Assembly (NCBI GenBank): GCA_903858975.1
Contig: CAIOKW010000084.1
Span: forward strand, 1-6,864
From: Oligoflexia bacterium
Lineage (GTDB): Bacteria; Bdellovibrionota; UBA1018; CAIMNF01
Length of the DNA stretch: 6,864 nt
Direction: 5' to 3'
Numbering within the stretch: position 1 is the first letter of the stretch; every line of letters begins with the position of its first letter. Position numbers and translations under genes: made by a program. The notes under the pieces are model-generated. The model saw only the letters and a list, made by a program, of their open reading frames with translations, made no database searches and was not told where the DNA came from. Shown here piece by piece: positions 1 through 6,428 of this stretch.

Positions 1-52
1 CCAAATTCCTGAATCCAAAAATTTCAGTTCCTGATTCAGGACAATTCTCGGA
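1..52. repeat. Inverted repeat beyond the 3' end of the PLC/P1-like gene
   Basis: These bases lie downstream of the stop codon of the minus-strand secreted-protein gene. Positions 7-15 (TCCTGAATC) and 33-41 (GATTCAGGA) are perfectly complementary, giving a 9-bp stem with a 17-nt loop. A smaller hairpin, CCTG/CAGG with a 3-nt loop, can form within 30-40, and on the minus strand a run of five T follows it at 17-21. Either could help end the minus-strand transcript, but the 9-bp stem has no T tract after it in either direction and the small stem is weak. It is therefore only a possible terminator or processing signal. No coding sequence is visible here, and the window edge hides what follows. 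Confidence 0.35.
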
Positions 53-1204
53 TCACTTACCGGTTTTACTTGAAATCGATTGATTTAACAAAACCAGATT
101 ACGATCCATCTCACCCCAGACAAAACCGGTCATGGCTTTCATCAGCTCACAAGAAATTTGTTTTAAACCACTCATGGACTCAATCACCTGAGTACTCTTT
201 TTCATTTCCCGACGCTCCGCTGAAGTGAGGGTTGCCTCTTCCTCGGGGCTCAGTTTAACTTCTTGCCCGCGAAGCAGTGAGAAGTAATCAATCTGCCCGA
301 TTCCCTCGGGAAGATTCACGGATTCAGATTTCGGATAATCTCCAAAGACTTCCATTAAACGCAATCCGAGAGCCTGCGCTTTCTCATGCGGAACGATCAT
401 GAGTTCGTCGGGGGACTTCATTTCACTGATAGCACTCCCTTGAAGACATTCCTGAAGACTTCCCTCATTACTCTCTCGTAGCATTTCGAGAGTCAGACCT
501 TCATAAGCGTAGTGATAATTGGCCATGGCGTGGGTCGCCTGAGCAACAAAATGTGAAAACAAATGACTCCAGGGAATCATTTTCAAATTTGGAATTTGAG
601 TGGAATGAAAGGGCTGATGAAGGTCTTCAAGGTAGTGAAGTTCCCACATCAGAGTCCTGACTCCCCAGAAATAATTTTTCTCTTTAAAATAGTGATCCGA
701 AACCGCTCGCATTTTTATAATTCGCTCGAGTGATTCCCCGACGGAGTGAAAAGGAATCTGGAAAGTCGACAGAGGTGATCCCCATTTAAATCCTGGAAAT
801 ACCATATGTCGAAATCCCTGTGAGGTGGGACCTTCGGTTCCACCCATCCACGCGCGCGAACCACTTGGGTCTGCAGACGCAGGGAGATTTTGGTCCATTC
901 CTAAATCAGGTTCATCCACAAAGTTTGAGGTGATTAAGGATCGAAGGGTTAATTCGAGGCCATTTTTCTTCCCACATTTTGACGCTGAAAAGGCTGGAAC
1001 CTTTGCGGTGTTAATTTGGAGCTCGGTTCCGAGACGAGCGAGTTCATTTTGCTCATCATCGATGCACGGAATTTTAATTTTCTGATTCAAATAAGCACGA
1101 TCAGCGGCTCCGGATCCCGCTAGAATCTTTTCCATGATCAGTTGATGATTGTCCCAGGCTTGGGCGGTTGGGAAAATAAAAAGGGCGCTGAGCAGTAGGA
1201 TCAT
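53..1204 (-). CDS. Secreted zinc-dependent phospholipase C / S1-P1 nuclease-like protein
   Basis: A 383-residue exported protein that probably hydrolyses phosphodiester bonds in phospholipids or nucleic acids; the sequence does not say which. Residues 1-16 form a short hydrophobic signal peptide with an Ala-x-Ala site (AQA) before Trp17. Mature proteins of this superfamily start with a Trp whose N-terminal amine binds zinc. His190-x3-Asp194-x5-His200 (HYLEDLHQPFH) has exactly the spacing of the His118/Asp122/His128 zinc cluster of Bacillus cereus phospholipase C, and His231-x3-Glu235 matches its His142/Glu146 pair. His20, an acidic residue in 97-104 and His133 (QGFRH) are likely further ligands. 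The ATG at 1204 has AGGA eight bases upstream; an in-frame TAG at 1232-1234 with no ATG, GTG or TTG between excludes a longer form. The signal peptide oddly lacks the usual basic N-terminus. The gene follows gdh by 56 nt, with a terminator-like hairpin over its start. The superfamily is well supported; the substrate is unknown. Confidence 0.82.
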   Translation of the reverse strand: MILLLSALFIFPTAQAWDNHQLIMEKILAGSGAADRAYLNQKIKIPCIDDEQNELARLGTELQINTAKVPAFSASKCGKKNGLELTLRSLITSNFVDEPDLGMDQNLPASADPSGSRAWMGGTEGPTSQGFRHMVFPGFKWGSPLSTFQIPFHSVGESLERIIKMRAVSDHYFKEKNYFWGVRTLMWELHYLEDLHQPFHSTQIPNLKMIPWSHLFSHFVAQATHAMANYHYAYEGLTLEMLRESNEGSLQECLQGSAISEMKSPDELMIVPHEKAQALGLRLMEVFGDYPKSESVNLPEGIGQIDYFSLLRGQEVKLSPEEEATLTSAERREMKKSTQVIESMSGLKQISCELMKAMTGFVWGEMDRNLVLLNQSISSKTGK

Positions 1205-1233
1205 ATTGATAATCCTAGCTGACCAAGCGCCCT
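1173..1233 (-). terminator. Terminator-like hairpin covering the RBS and start codon of the PLC/P1-like gene
   Basis: Read on the minus strand, 1233-1226 (AGGGCGCT) pairs perfectly with 1189-1182 (AGCGCCCT). After a small internal loop, 1221-1219 pairs with 1195-1193; then, past a bulged base at 1218, 1217-1212 pairs with 1201-1196. This gives about 17 bp around a 10-nt loop (1211-1202). The 3' arm runs straight into TTTTATTTT at 1181-1173. A GC-rich stem followed by a T tract is the form of an intrinsic terminator, and it is oriented to end gdh transcripts; on the plus strand no T tract follows. The loop holds the ATG at 1204-1202, and the AGGA ribosome-binding site (1216-1213) is inside the stem, so the fold would also hide the translation start. 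The T tract doubles as Leu-Phe-Ile-Phe codons of the signal peptide, so part of its richness in T is coding. It could be the plain gdh terminator or an attenuator. Confidence 0.6.
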
Positions 1234-1260
1234 AAGGGAACCCTTGAAATGGTTTACCGA

Positions 1261-2553
1261 TTATGGGAACAAACCACGGAGGAGCATCGCTTGAGAAAGA
1301 CGCTCTACCGAGGTAATGAGTGCGGCTGTTTTCATCCCGCAGTTATAACGGTCTGCATTTCCAGCCACGCGATTGAACGCGCGCGCCATAATTTCAGCAA
1401 GCTTTTCGTTCACTTCTTTTTCATTCCAGAAAAACTGCTGAAGACCCTGTACCCACTCAAAGTAAGACACGATCACACCGCCCGCATTCGCAAGAATATC
1501 AGGAATAATGTAAACGCCTTGAGCTTCTAAGTACTGCTGAGCTTCTGAAGTGATCGGACCATTCGCGCCTTCGCTGATGATCTTCGCCTTCACGTTTTTC
1601 ATGTTGTCTTTAGTGATCACGCCGTCAATTGCCGCAGGAACGAGAATGTCCACATCGAGGCCAATCAACTGCTCGTTATTGATCGCTTCAGCTTTAGGGT
1701 AGCCTTTCAAAGTGCGGTTTTTCGCCATGTAAGCATTTACATCAGCGATATCGAGACCGGCTTTATTGTAAATCCCACCGAAATAATCGCTCACTGCAAC
1801 GACTTTACAGCCGCGCATTTCAAGCTCTTCAGCAGCAACAGTACCCACTTTTCCGTAGCCGTGAACGGCTGCAGTACATTCTTTAAGGTTAAAGTTGCCT
1901 TTGTTCTTTTTCTTTAAAAGTTCAATCGCATGCTCAATCACGTAAACCACACCACGACCGGTTGATTCTGGGCGACCGAGAGATCCGCCGATTTCAATTG
2001 GCTTTCCAGTGACGACTCCTGGAACTGCATGGCCTTTTGCCATGGAGTAGGTATCCATCATCCAAGCCATATGTTGGCCGTCCGTTCCGACGTCTGGAGC
2101 AGGGATATCTTGCTCAGGTCCAATCATAGAGATGATCTCCATGGTGAATCGACGAGTAAGAGCCTGTTGCTCAGCGCGAGAAAGTTGAGATGGATCTACG
2201 CGAATCCCACCTTTAGCTCCACCCAGTGGAAGTCCAACGAGAGAACACTTCATGGTCATCAACATCGCCAAGGCAGATACTTCTGAAAGATTCACTTCAG
2301 GATGGAAACGAATTCCGCCCTTACCGGGCCCGAGTGTTGTGCTGTGTTGAACGCGGTAACCTTCAAAAGTTTTGACGGAGCCGTCATCCATACGGACGGG
2401 AATGCTCACGCACATTGCCTTTTTTGGCATCTTCAGGCGCTCAAGAACGTTTGGACTCAAATCCATTGTTCTTCCGGCCATTTCTAAATCTAATACTGCG
2501 TTTTGATAAAGCGGACTGGTGTCGTAAAGACCTGATCTCAAGTTGTGATTCAT
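1261..2553 (-). CDS. gdhA: Glutamate dehydrogenase (Glu/Leu/Phe/Val dehydrogenase family)
   Basis: A 430-residue cytoplasmic enzyme interconverting glutamate with 2-oxoglutarate and ammonium using a nicotinamide cofactor, linking nitrogen and carbon metabolism. The N-terminal substrate domain carries GPGKGGIRFHP (75-85), then Lys102 and GGAKGG (111-116, Lys114), then PAPDVGTDG (151-159, Asp154). Lys78, Lys102, Lys114 and Asp154 have exactly the spacings of Lys89, Lys113, Lys125 and Asp165 in Clostridium symbiosum glutamate dehydrogenase, and Ser363 in VSYFEW fits its Ser380. The Rossmann domain has HGYGKVG (231-237) with Asp256 ending the second strand, which favours NAD over NADP by inference. 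Length fits the NAD-type bacterial enzymes of about 420-430 residues; leucine dehydrogenases are shorter (about 365). Start: AGGAG at 2564-2560, six bases before the ATG. It is divergent from ddl, and the hairpin at 1233-1173 would end its transcript. The family is certain; glutamate as substrate is very likely. Confidence 0.93.
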   Translation of the reverse strand: MNHNLRSGLYDTSPLYQNAVLDLEMAGRTMDLSPNVLERLKMPKKAMCVSIPVRMDDGSVKTFEGYRVQHSTTLGPGKGGIRFHPEVNLSEVSALAMLMTMKCSLVGLPLGGAKGGIRVDPSQLSRAEQQALTRRFTMEIISMIGPEQDIPAPDVGTDGQHMAWMMDTYSMAKGHAVPGVVTGKPIEIGGSLGRPESTGRGVVYVIEHAIELLKKKNKGNFNLKECTAAVHGYGKVGTVAAEELEMRGCKVVAVSDYFGGIYNKAGLDIADVNAYMAKNRTLKGYPKAEAINNEQLIGLDVDILVPAAIDGVITKDNMKNVKAKIISEGANGPITSEAQQYLEAQGVYIIPDILANAGGVIVSYFEWVQGLQQFFWNEKEVNEKLAEIMARAFNRVAGNADRYNCGMKTAALITSVERLSQAMLLRGLFP

Positions 2554-2559
2554 GACTCA

Positions 2560-2564
2560 CTCCT
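2560..2564 (-). promoter_or_regulatory. Shine-Dalgarno site of gdh
   Basis: AGGAG on the minus strand, with a 6-nt spacer (2559-2554) to the ATG at 2553. It is a near-ideal site that fixes the gdh start, and it contrasts with the missing site in front of the divergent ddl gene. Confidence 0.8.
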
Positions 2565-2600
2565 GTTCTTCGAACCGTGATTTTTGATTTTGGTTGAGCC

Positions 2601-2622
2601 TAGCAGAAGTGCTACCCTTCTG
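2601..2622 (+). promoter_or_regulatory. Two overlapping alternative hairpins just before ddl
   Basis: TAGCA (2601-2605) pairs with TGCTA (2610-2614) around a GAAG loop. CAGAAG (2604-2609) pairs with CTTCTG (2617-2622) around a 7-nt loop. The arms share bases, so only one fold can form at a time. The second ends 2 nt before the ATG at 2625 and would take up the only weakly purine-rich stretch (AGAAG) in the leader. At DNA level, either dyad could instead be an operator for the divergent promoters. Both stems are short (5 and 6 bp), so chance is a real possibility. Confidence 0.35.
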
Positions 2623-2624
2623 TC

Positions 2625-3758
2625 ATGAGCAATATGGTTAAGGAAAAGATCATCGTCGGCATCATTTACGGGGGCAGAAGCAGCGAACATGAGGTTTCTC
2701 TTCGTTCCGCAGCAAGCGTTTTTAAGCGCCTAGATCGCACAAAGTTCGACCTCCGCACTATATATATAGACAAGGAAGGTACCTTCCATTGGGCAAATGT
2801 TCCCGAAAGTTTTACGCAGAGTGCCGAAAGCTCACTTCCCCAAGCCGTCCTGACCCCAGAAGTCGTCCTTTTACCCCGCCCCCACAAAGACTCTCAAGGG
2901 CGCTCCAAGGCGGTTTTTGCGTACTTGGACTCTGCTCATGCGGGGCGCATGGAAATGGTTGATGTCGTGATTCCCATGCTCCACGGGAAGAACTGTGAAG
3001 ACGGAACCCTTCAAGGACTCTTCGAAAGTGCCGAGATCGCCTACACCGGAAGCGGCGTGATTGGATCTGCAATCGGAATGGATAAGGATGTCGCAAAACG
3101 CCTCGCAGACTTGGCGGGGATTCCGATCGTTCCTTACCGAACTGCGCGTTCTTGGGATTCTGTTCAAAAGCGAGAGCTTCTTCGAAACGAAGTCCAGAGC
3201 GCATTTGGATTTCCCGTATTTGTGAAAGCCGCTCGAGAAGGCTCCTCCGTTGGGGTTTACAAAGTAAAATCCCGCGAGGAGTTTCTACCCAAGCTCGAAG
3301 AGGCTTTTCGCTACGACAATAAAGTCCTCATCGAAAAAGCAATCGCCGCTCGTGAGATTGAATTCTCAGTCCTTCAAAATCCAGATCGCTCTCAAAGACC
3401 TTATGTCAGTACCCCGGCCGAGATCATTCCCACTCACGAATTCTACACCTACGATGCGAAATACAACGACGAGGCAGGAGCGGTGGTGAAGATTCCAGCG
3501 GAAATCACACCGGATCAATACCAAAAGATGACGCAACTCGTAGAGAAAATCTTTGAAACCCTTGAACTCGAAGGTTATGCCCGCGTCGATTTGTTCCTCG
3601 ATCGTGAAAATGGAGCCTATTATTTGAATGAAGTGAACACCCTACCGGGCTTCACGAGCATCAGTATGTTCCCGAAACTCTTCGAAGTCAGCGGCATCCC
3701 TTACACGGATCTCTTGACGAAAATCATCGAGCTTGCCTTACTTCGTAATAAGAGGTGA
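2625..3758 (+). CDS. ddl: D-alanine--D-alanine ligase
   Basis: A 377-residue ATP-grasp enzyme that joins two D-alanines in the cytoplasm; the dipeptide is then added to the UDP-MurNAc-peptide precursor of peptidoglycan. The N-terminal domain starts with GGRSSEHEVSLRSA (16-29), the Ddl signature with the Glu and Ser that hold the first D-Ala. HGKNCEDGTLQG (120-131) corresponds to the usual HGxxGEDGxxQG, with Cys124 in place of Gly. The ATP-grasp core has FVKAAREGSSVGV (199-211), REIE (243-246), and the omega-loop Tyr in FYTYDAKY (273-280), typical of D-Ala rather than D-lactate ligases. Asp322 (RVD), Glu336 and Asn338 (NEVNTLPG) bind magnesium. Length is on the long side, like DdlA-type enzymes. 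The ATG at 2625 has no clear Shine-Dalgarno; an ATG at 2634 is possible, but it also has a poor site and only removes three residues. The next gene starts 6 nt after the stop. Confidence 0.95.
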   Translation: MSNMVKEKIIVGIIYGGRSSEHEVSLRSAASVFKRLDRTKFDLRTIYIDKEGTFHWANVPESFTQSAESSLPQAVLTPEVVLLPRPHKDSQGRSKAVFAYLDSAHAGRMEMVDVVIPMLHGKNCEDGTLQGLFESAEIAYTGSGVIGSAIGMDKDVAKRLADLAGIPIVPYRTARSWDSVQKRELLRNEVQSAFGFPVFVKAAREGSSVGVYKVKSREEFLPKLEEAFRYDNKVLIEKAIAAREIEFSVLQNPDRSQRPYVSTPAEIIPTHEFYTYDAKYNDEAGAVVKIPAEITPDQYQKMTQLVEKIFETLELEGYARVDLFLDRENGAYYLNEVNTLPGFTSISMFPKLFEVSGIPYTDLLTKIIELALLRNKR

Positions 3759-3760
3759 GG
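3752..3760 (+). promoter_or_regulatory. Shine-Dalgarno of topA overlapping the ddl stop codon
   Basis: GAGGTGAGG contains two usable purine-rich sites (GAGG at 3752-3755 and GTGAGG at 3755-3760) and spans the ddl TGA at 3756-3758. The GTG start of topA follows at 3765. A site embedded in the end of the preceding gene suggests translational coupling from ddl to topA, and it supports GTG as the true start. Confidence 0.7.
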
Positions 3761-3764
3761 AAAA

Positions 3765-6425
3765 GTGGCTAAAGATACGTCAAAAAACTATCTGGTAATT
3801 GTGGAGTCCCCGACCAAAGCAAAGACGATTCGGAAGTTCCTTCCGAAGAGCTATGTAGTGGAAGCGTCCATGGGGCACATCCGCGACCTTCCTCAATCTG
3901 CGGCCGACATCCCTGAGAAATACAAAAAAGAAGAATGGGCCAAAGTGGGCGTAAACGTCGACCACGACTTTGAGCCGCTCTATGTGGTTCCGAAGGGCAA
4001 ATCAAAAGTCATTTCAGACTTACGAAAAAAACTGGCCGCTGCCGATGGCCTCTACCTCGCAACCGATGAAGACCGCGAGGGAGAATCCATTTCTTGGCAC
4101 TTACTTGAAGTTTTAAAACCAAAAGTTCCTGTAAAACGAATGGTTTTCCACGAAATCACGAAAGCGGCCATCGAGCATGCGCTTGAAGATACTCGCGAAG
4201 TGGACATGCGCCTCGTTCGAGCACAGGAAACCCGCCGGATCCTGGATCGCCTCGTGGGCTATACCGTGTCTCCCCTCATTTGGAAAAAAATTGCGTACGG
4301 CCTCTCTGCGGGTCGAGTTCAATCAGCAGGCCTTCGCTTAATCGTTGCGCGTGAGCGTGAGCGGATTCGTTTCCGAAGCGCCACTTATTGGGATTTGGAA
4401 GCGGAACTCAATAAATCAGGCCCAAAAGGCGGAAAATTCACTGCTAAAACAATCGCTTTAAATGGTAAACGCATTGCGACCACCAAAGATTTTGACGAAG
4501 CGACTGGAAAACTCATTCAGAAAAAAGAGGGAGAAATTTTCCTCCTTGAATCGGGTGAAGCAAAACGATTAGAAGAGGCGCTGAAAACTGCAGCCTACAC
4601 GGTTCAGTCGGTTGAAGAAAAACAATTTACTCAAAAACCATCCATCCCGTTCATTACATCTAGTCTTCAACAGGAAGCAAACCGAAAACTTGGAATGACC
4701 GCGCGAGACGCGATGAAAACAGCTCAGAGCTTGTACGAGCAAGGTTTTATCACCTACATGCGTACCGACTCTCCTAACCTTTCAAGCGAAGCGATTAAGG
4801 GTGCACGAAATGCGGTCGAAGATTTGTTCGGAAAAGAATACCTTTCTCCTGAACCCCGTCAGTTCTCTTCAAAAAATAAAGGTGCTCAAGAAGCCCACGA
4901 AGCGATTAGACCAGCTGGATCTGAATTTAAACACCCGCGTGAAACAGGCCTTTCAGGCCGAGAACTCGCGCTTTATGAATTGATCTGGATGCGTACTGTA
5001 GCCTGCCAAATGGCTGAAGCACGCAAACTTTCAGTCAGTGCTCGTGTCGAAGCAAAAGCTGGAAAAGACACTGTTCTTTTTGCTGCGAGCGGATCCCGAA
5101 TCCTATTTCCCGGCTTCCTTCGCGCATACGTCGAAGGATCCGATGATCCGGAAGCATCTCTTGAAGATCGCGAAGTCATTTTACCCGAAATGAAAGAAGG
5201 CGATAGTGTCAGTGTCGGCTCAATCGAAGCACAGACTCATACCACGAAGCCGCCTGCACGATTTACGGAAGCCTCTTTGGTTCAACAACTCGAGAAGGAA
5301 GGGATTGGTCGTCCGTCCACTTACGCGTCCATTATCGATACGATTTTAGATCGCGGCTATGTCCGAAAGCTCGGGAATGCGCTCGTTCCCACCTTTACCG
5401 GGGTGGCGGTAATGCAGCTGCTTGAGAATTTCTTTATTAATCTCGTCGATTACAAGTTCACCTCTGAAATGGAGAACTCTTTAGATGAAATTGCCGAAGG
5501 CAAACTCGAACATTTGCCTTATTTAAAGCAGTTCTTTTCTGGAAAAACAGGATTAGCTCAACAGGTAAAAGACCAAGAAAAAAAGATCAATCCGAATGAA
5601 TCCCGCACCGTACAGCTTGATCAACTGAAAGACGTCGAAGTGAAGATTGGTCGCTATGGCGCGTATGTGGTGAAACCAGGTGCGACGACCGCTGAAGAAA
5701 TTCACGCCACGATTCCAGATGATATTGCTCCCGGCGATCTCACCGAAACTCAAATTGAAGACCTCTTAATTGCATCAGAAAAAGGTCCTCAGAGTATTGG
5801 GAAGGATCCAAAATCAGGACTCGATGTCTATTGCTTAAGCGGTCGCTTTGGTCCTTATGTGCAGCTCGGTCAGGTGACGGAAGAACAACCCAAACCCCGC
5901 AGGGCTTCACTCTTAAAGGGAATGGATCCGAAGAACGTTCCGCTCGATAAAGCGCTTGAACTCCTTTCACTCCCGCGTGAGCTCGGAATTCATCCAGAGA
6001 AGCAAAAACCCGTTCTGACCAACTTGGGGCGATTTGGGCCCTACGTGATGTGTGACGGAGATTTCCGCTCGCTCAAAAAAGACGACAATGTGTTCACCGT
6101 TACTTTTGATCGTGCAATGGAACTCCTTCGCGAAGAGAAAAAAGCTCGCCGAGGCGCTCAAGCGCTTAAGGAATTCGGTAAATTTGAAGAAAAACCGATC
6201 GAACTCTTCGACGGAAAATACGGCATGTACCTAAAATGGGGAACCGTCAATGCGACCGTTCCTCGAGAGACGGATCCCGATACCCTCACGCTTGAACAAG
6301 CCATTGAAATTGTGAAGGCTCGCGCGGAAGTTGCTCCACCCGAGAAAAAAGGACGAGGATCGAAAGCTAAAGCAAAAGCACCGGCAGCAGCAAAAGCACC
6401 CAAAAAGGCGGCAAAAAAGAAATAA
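3765..6425 (+). CDS. topA: DNA topoisomerase I (type IA)
   Basis: An 886-residue enzyme that relaxes negative supercoils by cutting one strand through a 5'-phosphotyrosine link, acting on the nucleoid behind transcription. The TOPRIM domain has Glu14 (VESPTKAK) and the acidic triad Asp101, Asp103, Glu105 in DEDREGE. GRVQSAGLRLIV (183-194) lies in the core; the catalytic Tyr331 and Arg333 are in GFITYMRTDS (327-336); HEAIRP (378-383) and EGIGRPSTYASI (512-523) complete the family signature. Start: GTG with a good Shine-Dalgarno. The C-terminus differs from the Escherichia coli form: no zinc ribbons (three scattered Cys: 414, 690, 763) but four repeats built on G-[RK]-[FY]-G-x-Y at 629, 693, 755 and 817, as in the zinc-free TopA of other phyla. 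It ends in a Lys/Ala-rich tail (about 858-886), probably disordered and DNA-binding. Total length is near that of the E. coli enzyme (865). Confidence 0.97.
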   Translation: MAKDTSKNYLVIVESPTKAKTIRKFLPKSYVVEASMGHIRDLPQSAADIPEKYKKEEWAKVGVNVDHDFEPLYVVPKGKSKVISDLRKKLAAADGLYLATDEDREGESISWHLLEVLKPKVPVKRMVFHEITKAAIEHALEDTREVDMRLVRAQETRRILDRLVGYTVSPLIWKKIAYGLSAGRVQSAGLRLIVARERERIRFRSATYWDLEAELNKSGPKGGKFTAKTIALNGKRIATTKDFDEATGKLIQKKEGEIFLLESGEAKRLEEALKTAAYTVQSVEEKQFTQKPSIPFITSSLQQEANRKLGMTARDAMKTAQSLYEQGFITYMRTDSPNLSSEAIKGARNAVEDLFGKEYLSPEPRQFSSKNKGAQEAHEAIRPAGSEFKHPRETGLSGRELALYELIWMRTVACQMAEARKLSVSARVEAKAGKDTVLFAASGSRILFPGFLRAYVEGSDDPEASLEDREVILPEMKEGDSVSVGSIEAQTHTTKPPARFTEASLVQQLEKEGIGRPSTYASIIDTILDRGYVRKLGNALVPTFTGVAVMQLLENFFINLVDYKFTSEMENSLDEIAEGKLEHLPYLKQFFSGKTGLAQQVKDQEKKINPNESRTVQLDQLKDVEVKIGRYGAYVVKPGATTAEEIHATIPDDIAPGDLTETQIEDLLIASEKGPQSIGKDPKSGLDVYCLSGRFGPYVQLGQVTEEQPKPRRASLLKGMDPKNVPLDKALELLSLPRELGIHPEKQKPVLTNLGRFGPYVMCDGDFRSLKKDDNVFTVTFDRAMELLREEKKARRGAQALKEFGKFEEKPIELFDGKYGMYLKWGTVNATVPRETDPDTLTLEQAIEIVKARAEVAPPEKKGRGSKAKAKAPAAAKAPKKAAKKK

Positions 6426-6428
6426 GCC

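Larger units (their letters stand above)
2554..2624. promoter_or_regulatory. Divergent intergenic region between gdh and ddl
   Basis: Only 71 bases separate the two start codons, so promoters for both directions must lie here or extend into the coding regions. On the minus side there is a strong Shine-Dalgarno for gdh. On the plus side there is no purine-rich site at normal distance from the ddl ATG, and the bases just before it are pyrimidine-rich (CCCTTCTGTC). TTGATT at 2584-2589 resembles a -35 box, but I see no matching -10 at normal spacing, so no specific promoter is called. A T-rich stretch lies at 2581-2591. Confidence 0.6.

Noticed and set aside
825..1530. Plus-strand open frames of 86 and 93 codons opposite the hydrolase and gdh genes
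   Set aside because: Both are antisense to well-supported genes, show no family features and have no ribosome-binding site.
1261..2553. Leucine or phenylalanine dehydrogenase instead of glutamate dehydrogenase
   Set aside because: Length of 430 and the exact spacing of the five active-site residues fit glutamate dehydrogenase; leucine dehydrogenases are about 60 residues shorter.
2758..2770. TATATATA run inside ddl
   Set aside because: It encodes Ile-Tyr-Ile of a conserved part of Ddl; too short to be a repeat locus and no sign of a promoter function.
2812..3204. 130-codon open frame on the minus strand within ddl
   Set aside because: It lies fully inside a certain ddl gene, has a low-complexity Arg/Ser/Pro-rich product and no ribosome-binding support; it is an antisense shadow.
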